Assembly (NCBI GenBank): GCA_030618325.1 | Contig: JAUXDP010000109.1 | Coordinates: 1 to 9,777 of the forward strand | Origin: Methylococcaceae bacterium | GTDB lineage: Bacteria; Pseudomonadota; Gammaproteobacteria; Methylococcales; Methylomonadaceae | Direction: 5' to 3' | Length of the DNA stretch: 9,777 nucleotides | Shown: one piece after another, positions 6,686 through 9,777 of the stretch | Layout: every line of letters begins with the position of its first letter | How positions within the stretch are numbered: position 1 is the first letter of the stretch | The notes under the pieces: generated by a model | Told to the model about the DNA's origin: nothing | Databases searched by the model: none | Seen by the model: only the letters and a program-made list of their open reading frames with translations | Position numbers and translations under genes: made by a program

Positions 6686-7153
6686 ATGAAAGAAAATATT
6701 TTTGAAGTTTTGATGTATTTATTTGAAAACTATTTGGATATAGACTCAGAGATCGTTCCGGATAGTGATATCATCAGAACAGAATTGATCCAGGCAGGAT
6801 TTGGACAACTGGAAGTAAGCAATGCTTTTGATTGGCTGGAATCACTCAGCTCTGAACGTCAAATTACTCCCACGACACCTACTACTTTTCGTATTTTTAA
6901 CGATCAGGAAATTGAACATCTTGATCTGGAATGCCGTAATTTTTTGATGTTTTTAGAACAAACCGGAATATTAACAACAAACTGCCGAGAACTGGCTATT
7001 GATCGAATCATGGCGCTTGGCAATGAAGATATTTCCCTGGACAAATTAAAATGGATCGTTTTGATGGTTCTGCTTAGTAACGAAGAAGACGAAATAGCTT
7101 TCGTCCGGATGGAAGACCTCGTATACGATAATACCCCTTTGTCATTACATTAA
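6686..7153 (+). CDS. smg: Smg family protein (DUF494)
   Basis: The 155-residue product matches the Smg/DUF494 family along its length. It opens with FEVLMYLFENYLDIDSE, carries a central LDLECRNFLMFLEQTGIL segment and ends with LDKLKWIVLMVLLSNEEDEIAFVRMEDLVYDN. These correspond to the conserved blocks of E. coli Smg (157 residues). The molecular function of the family is not known. The protein is acidic, with no signal peptide or membrane span, so it should be cytoplasmic. I chose ATG 6686 because the family begins there. A TTG at 6632 would add 18 residues but overlaps the end of dprA and has no family support. The ribosome binding site is poor, with AGGA 17 nt upstream, which suggests coupling to dprA translation. 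The position between dprA and topA is the classic one. Confidence 0.94.
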   Translation: MKENIFEVLMYLFENYLDIDSEIVPDSDIIRTELIQAGFGQLEVSNAFDWLESLSSERQITPTTPTTFRIFNDQEIEHLDLECRNFLMFLEQTGILTTNCRELAIDRIMALGNEDISLDKLKWIVLMVLLSNEEDEIAFVRMEDLVYDNTPLSLH

Positions 7154-7174
7154 CCAACAGAACTGGTTTCTTCC

Positions 7175-9505
7175 ATGAGTAACAATTTAGTGATTGTCGA
7201 ATCGCCTGCAAAAGCGAAAACAATTGAAAAATACCTAGGTAAAGACTTTCATGTACTGGCTTCTTATGGCCATGTGCGCGATCTGATCCCAAAAGAAGGC
7301 GCAGTCGACCCTGACAATGACTTCGCTATGAAATATCAAGTCATTGACCGTAATCAGCGCCATGTTCAGGAAATCTCCAAAGCCCTCAAAAAAGCGGATC
7401 AACTCTATCTGGCAACTGATCCAGATCGCGAGGGGGAGGCCATTTCCTGGCACTTATTGGAGTTACTGAAAGACAAAAAAATCCTTAAAGACAAACCTGT
7501 CCACCGGGTAGTCTTCCATGAGATCACAAAAAAAGCGATTATTGCCGCCATTGAGAAGCCAGAAGAACTATCGATCAATCTAATTAATGCTCAGCAAGCT
7601 CGCCGTGCTCTGGATTATCTAGTTGGCTTTAATTTATCTCCTTTGCTATGGAAAAAAATCCGTCGTGGTCTTTCCGCAGGAAGAGTACAAAGCCCGGCTC
7701 TACGCATGATTGTTGAACGTGAGCTGGAAATCGAAGCGTTTAAAACCCGGGAATACTGGACTATAACGGCAGATCTTATTGAAGATGGGCAAGCATTCAA
7801 AGCGAAACTCACCACCTACGAAGGAAAAAAACAAGAACAATTCAGCATAGTTTCCGAAGAAGTCGCGCTAAAAGCCAAACAATCCTTATTGGATCAGGCG
7901 GACGGCAAGCTGGTTGTGACCAAACTGGAAAAAAAGCAACGTAAAAGAAATCCAACCGCACCGTTTATTACCTCAACCTTACAACAGGAAGCTTCCCGTA
8001 AACTTGGCTTTACTACTAAACGTAGCATGATGGTTGCCCAGCAGTTGTATGAAGGTATTGACTTAGGAGGTGAAAGCACTGGCCTGATCACTTATATGCG
8101 TATCGATTCGGTCAACCTTGCTGCAGAAGCAATCACCGAAATCCGTGAGTTGATTGCAACAAAATATGGCGCTGAAAATGTTCCAAAAGAACCAAAGCAA
8201 TATAAAACCAAATCCAAAAATGCACAGGAAGCTCACGAAGCAATCAGACCTACTTCAGCTCATCACCTGCCCAGCAAGATTAAAAAATATTTAAGCAGCG
8301 ATCAATACAAACTGTATGACTTGATCTGGAAAAGAACGGTGGCGTCGCAGATGGTTCATGCCACTATTGATACCGTATCTGTCGATCTAAGCTGCGGTAG
8401 TGAAAAAAATTCATTTAGAGCAACGGGTTCAACGGTAGCAAAACCCGGTTTTATGGCCGTGTATCTGGAAGGCAAAGATGATAGCAAAGAATCTGATAAC
8501 CAGGAAAGCTTTCTACCACCGCTTCAGGAAGGTCGACCGGTAGCTCTGAACGATATTATTGCGGGACAGCATTTTACCGAACCACCGCCCCGTTATGGCG
8601 AAGCCAGCCTGGTAAAATCCCTGGAAGAGCATGGCATTGGTCGGCCCTCAACTTATTCATCGATTATTTCCACGTTACAAAACCGCGAATATGTGACTCT
8701 GGAAAAAAAGCGCTTCTATCCAACCGATGTTGGTCGTATTGTTAATAAGTTTTTGACAGAACATTTCCCCCAATATGTTGATTATGACTTTACCGCCAAT
8801 CTTGAGGATCAGTTAGATGCGGTAGCGCGTGGTGAAAAAGAATGGGTGCCTCTGATGGCTGATTTTTGGAAGCCATTCACCAAGCTAATCCATGACAAAG
8901 AAGAGTCAGTCCAGCGTAAAGATGTCACTCAGGAGGCTATGGATGAAAAATGCCCTGAATGTGGCAAGCCACTTTCAATCCGCTTGGGTAGAAACGGCCG
9001 CTTTATCGGCTGCACCAACTATCCTGAATGTTCTTATACCCGCAATCTTAATGATGATGGCACTCAAAGTTCAGCAGAACCAGAAATTGTAGAAGGGCGA
9101 ACCTGTCCAAAATGTGAATCCACTTTAGTCATTAAAACCGGACGATATGGTAAGTTTATTGGTTGTAGCAGTTATCCTAAATGTAAACACATCGAACCTA
9201 TTGAAAAACCCCTGGATACTGGCGTAACCTGCCCAAAATGTAATAAGAACAATATTCTCAAACGCAAATCAAGAAATGGTAAGGTTTTCTATTCCTGCTC
9301 AGGCTATCCAAAATGTGATTATGCTTTATGGAATGCGCCGATTAAACAATCTTGCCCTGATTGTAACTGGCCAATTTTGACAGTAAAAACCACCAAACGG
9401 CGAGGGGTAGAAAAAGTCTGCCCACAAAAAGATTGCAAATACGCCACTCCTTATGAAGGTGACCCAGCTGATGCTGATGGACCGCAAAGTGAACCTCCTA
9501 GCTAA
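7175..9505 (+). CDS. topA: DNA topoisomerase I (type IA)
   Basis: TopA relaxes negative supercoils by cutting one strand through a 5'-phosphotyrosine link. The 776-residue product has an N-terminal Toprim domain with Glu9 in VIVESPAKAKTIEKYL and the DxDxE triad Asp82, Asp84, Glu86 in ATDPDREGEA, which bind magnesium. Next come the type IA core with SAGRVQSPALRMIVERE and the catalytic Tyr307 in GLITYMRIDSVNL. The C-terminus carries four four-cysteine zinc ribbons, at about 593-619, 644-670, 686-714 and 727-754. The residue after Arg309 is Ile310, where the family motif normally reads TYMRTDS. The chain is shorter than the 865-residue E. coli enzyme. It starts 21 bp after smg with no clear Shine-Dalgarno, which suggests one transcript with dprA and smg. 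Confidence 0.98.
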   Translation: MSNNLVIVESPAKAKTIEKYLGKDFHVLASYGHVRDLIPKEGAVDPDNDFAMKYQVIDRNQRHVQEISKALKKADQLYLATDPDREGEAISWHLLELLKDKKILKDKPVHRVVFHEITKKAIIAAIEKPEELSINLINAQQARRALDYLVGFNLSPLLWKKIRRGLSAGRVQSPALRMIVERELEIEAFKTREYWTITADLIEDGQAFKAKLTTYEGKKQEQFSIVSEEVALKAKQSLLDQADGKLVVTKLEKKQRKRNPTAPFITSTLQQEASRKLGFTTKRSMMVAQQLYEGIDLGGESTGLITYMRIDSVNLAAEAITEIRELIATKYGAENVPKEPKQYKTKSKNAQEAHEAIRPTSAHHLPSKIKKYLSSDQYKLYDLIWKRTVASQMVHATIDTVSVDLSCGSEKNSFRATGSTVAKPGFMAVYLEGKDDSKESDNQESFLPPLQEGRPVALNDIIAGQHFTEPPPRYGEASLVKSLEEHGIGRPSTYSSIISTLQNREYVTLEKKRFYPTDVGRIVNKFLTEHFPQYVDYDFTANLEDQLDAVARGEKEWVPLMADFWKPFTKLIHDKEESVQRKDVTQEAMDEKCPECGKPLSIRLGRNGRFIGCTNYPECSYTRNLNDDGTQSSAEPEIVEGRTCPKCESTLVIKTGRYGKFIGCSSYPKCKHIEPIEKPLDTGVTCPKCNKNNILKRKSRNGKVFYSCSGYPKCDYALWNAPIKQSCPDCNWPILTVKTTKRRGVEKVCPQKDCKYATPYEGDPADADGPQSEPPS

Positions 9506-9514
9506 AACTCTCCT

Positions 9515-9538
9515 CACTTGGCTTTAGCGGTGTTTTTT
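9515..9538 (+). terminator. Weak candidate terminator after topA
   Basis: An imperfect stem (CAC/GTG outer pairs, a T-G pair, a 2-nt bulge, GC/GC around a TTTA loop) at 9515-9532 is followed directly by six T residues (9533-9538), 10 bp past the topA stop codon. The stem is short, so it may end transcription only in part. Confidence 0.35.
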
Positions 9539-9600
9539 CGGCTTGCCCTCCAAAAAAAATGCGTGCTGTGTACTAAAAACTCAAATACGGAGAGAATAGC

Positions 9601-9777
9601 GTGACCTGGATATCCGCTTTTAAATTACGCCAGGCTGCGCATTTCCTCCGTTATGGTGAAATCATCGCCTATCCAACGGAAGCCGTTTATGGCCTTGGCT
9701 GCGATCCTTTGAATGCAGATGCCATACAACGAATTTTAGAACTCAAACAACGCCCTGTTGCAAAGGGCATGATTTTG
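9601..9777 (+). CDS. tsaC: Threonylcarbamoyl-AMP synthase TsaC (YrdC), 5' part only
   Basis: The first 59 codons are present and the frame is open to the right edge, so about two thirds of the gene lies outside. TsaC joins threonine, bicarbonate and ATP into threonylcarbamoyl-AMP, the first step of the t6A modification at position 37 of ANN-decoding tRNAs. The visible part holds the Sua5/YciO/YrdC signature IIAYPTEAVYGLGCDP (21-36) and the LELKQRPVAKGMIL block (46-59), with the KxR motif (Lys49, Arg51) and Lys55 of the nucleotide-binding region. The start is GTG at 9601, with GGAG (9589-9592) 8 nt upstream; no nearby ATG fits the family N-terminus. It sits 95 bp after topA, beyond a weak terminator, so it may have its own promoter, though I see no clear one. 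Confidence 0.93.
   Translation, partial: MTWISAFKLRQAAHFLRYGEIIAYPTEAVYGLGCDPLNADAIQRILELKQRPVAKGMIL

Noticed and set aside
9543..9576. TTGCCC and TACTAA as a tsaC promoter
   Set aside because: The 22-bp spacer is too long for a sigma-70 promoter.

Overview
This window is a stretch of conserved chromosomal housekeeping DNA from a gammaproteobacterium. Two features point there: the gene order def-fmt diverging from a LysM gene, then dprA-smg-topA-tsaC, and an Smg (DUF494) protein. The sequence is moderately AT-rich. A more exact placement, for example a methanotroph of the Methylococcales, would be a guess.

Layout. Positions 1-2577 (minus) hold the N-terminal 859 codons of a large DUF748/AsmA-clan envelope protein that runs off the left edge. 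Positions 2578-2687 are intergenic and carry a perfect four-copy 7-bp tandem repeat. Positions 2688-3617 (minus) are fmt. Positions 3626-3791 are a striking imperfect palindrome of about 166 bp that fills almost the whole fmt-def gap. Positions 3795-4304 (minus) are def, with a GTG start. Positions 4305-4399 are a divergent promoter region. Positions 4400-5428 (plus) are a secreted LysM protein of the TsaP (type IV pilus secretin-associated) type. Positions 5429-5562 are intergenic with candidate promoters. Then come dprA (5563-6663, GTG start), smg (6686-7153), topA (7175-9505), a weak terminator-like hairpin, and the first 59 codons of tsaC (9601 to the right edge, GTG start).

How the genes fit together. 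Transcribed leftwards, def and fmt put on and take off the formyl group of initiator methionine, so they form a translation-initiation pair, followed by an envelope protein gene. Transcribed rightwards, TsaP (pilus secretin anchoring) and DprA (loading RecA on incoming DNA) are both linked to natural transformation. Smg is of unknown function, TopA relaxes negative supercoils, and TsaC starts t6A tRNA modification. dprA, smg and topA are separated by only 21-22 bp and are probably one transcript.

No prophage, CRISPR, defence island or new multi-gene system is visible. The points worth a second look are small: the palindromic element wedged between def and fmt, the heptamer repeat, and an uncommon Thr-to-Ile change in the catalytic motif of topoisomerase I.
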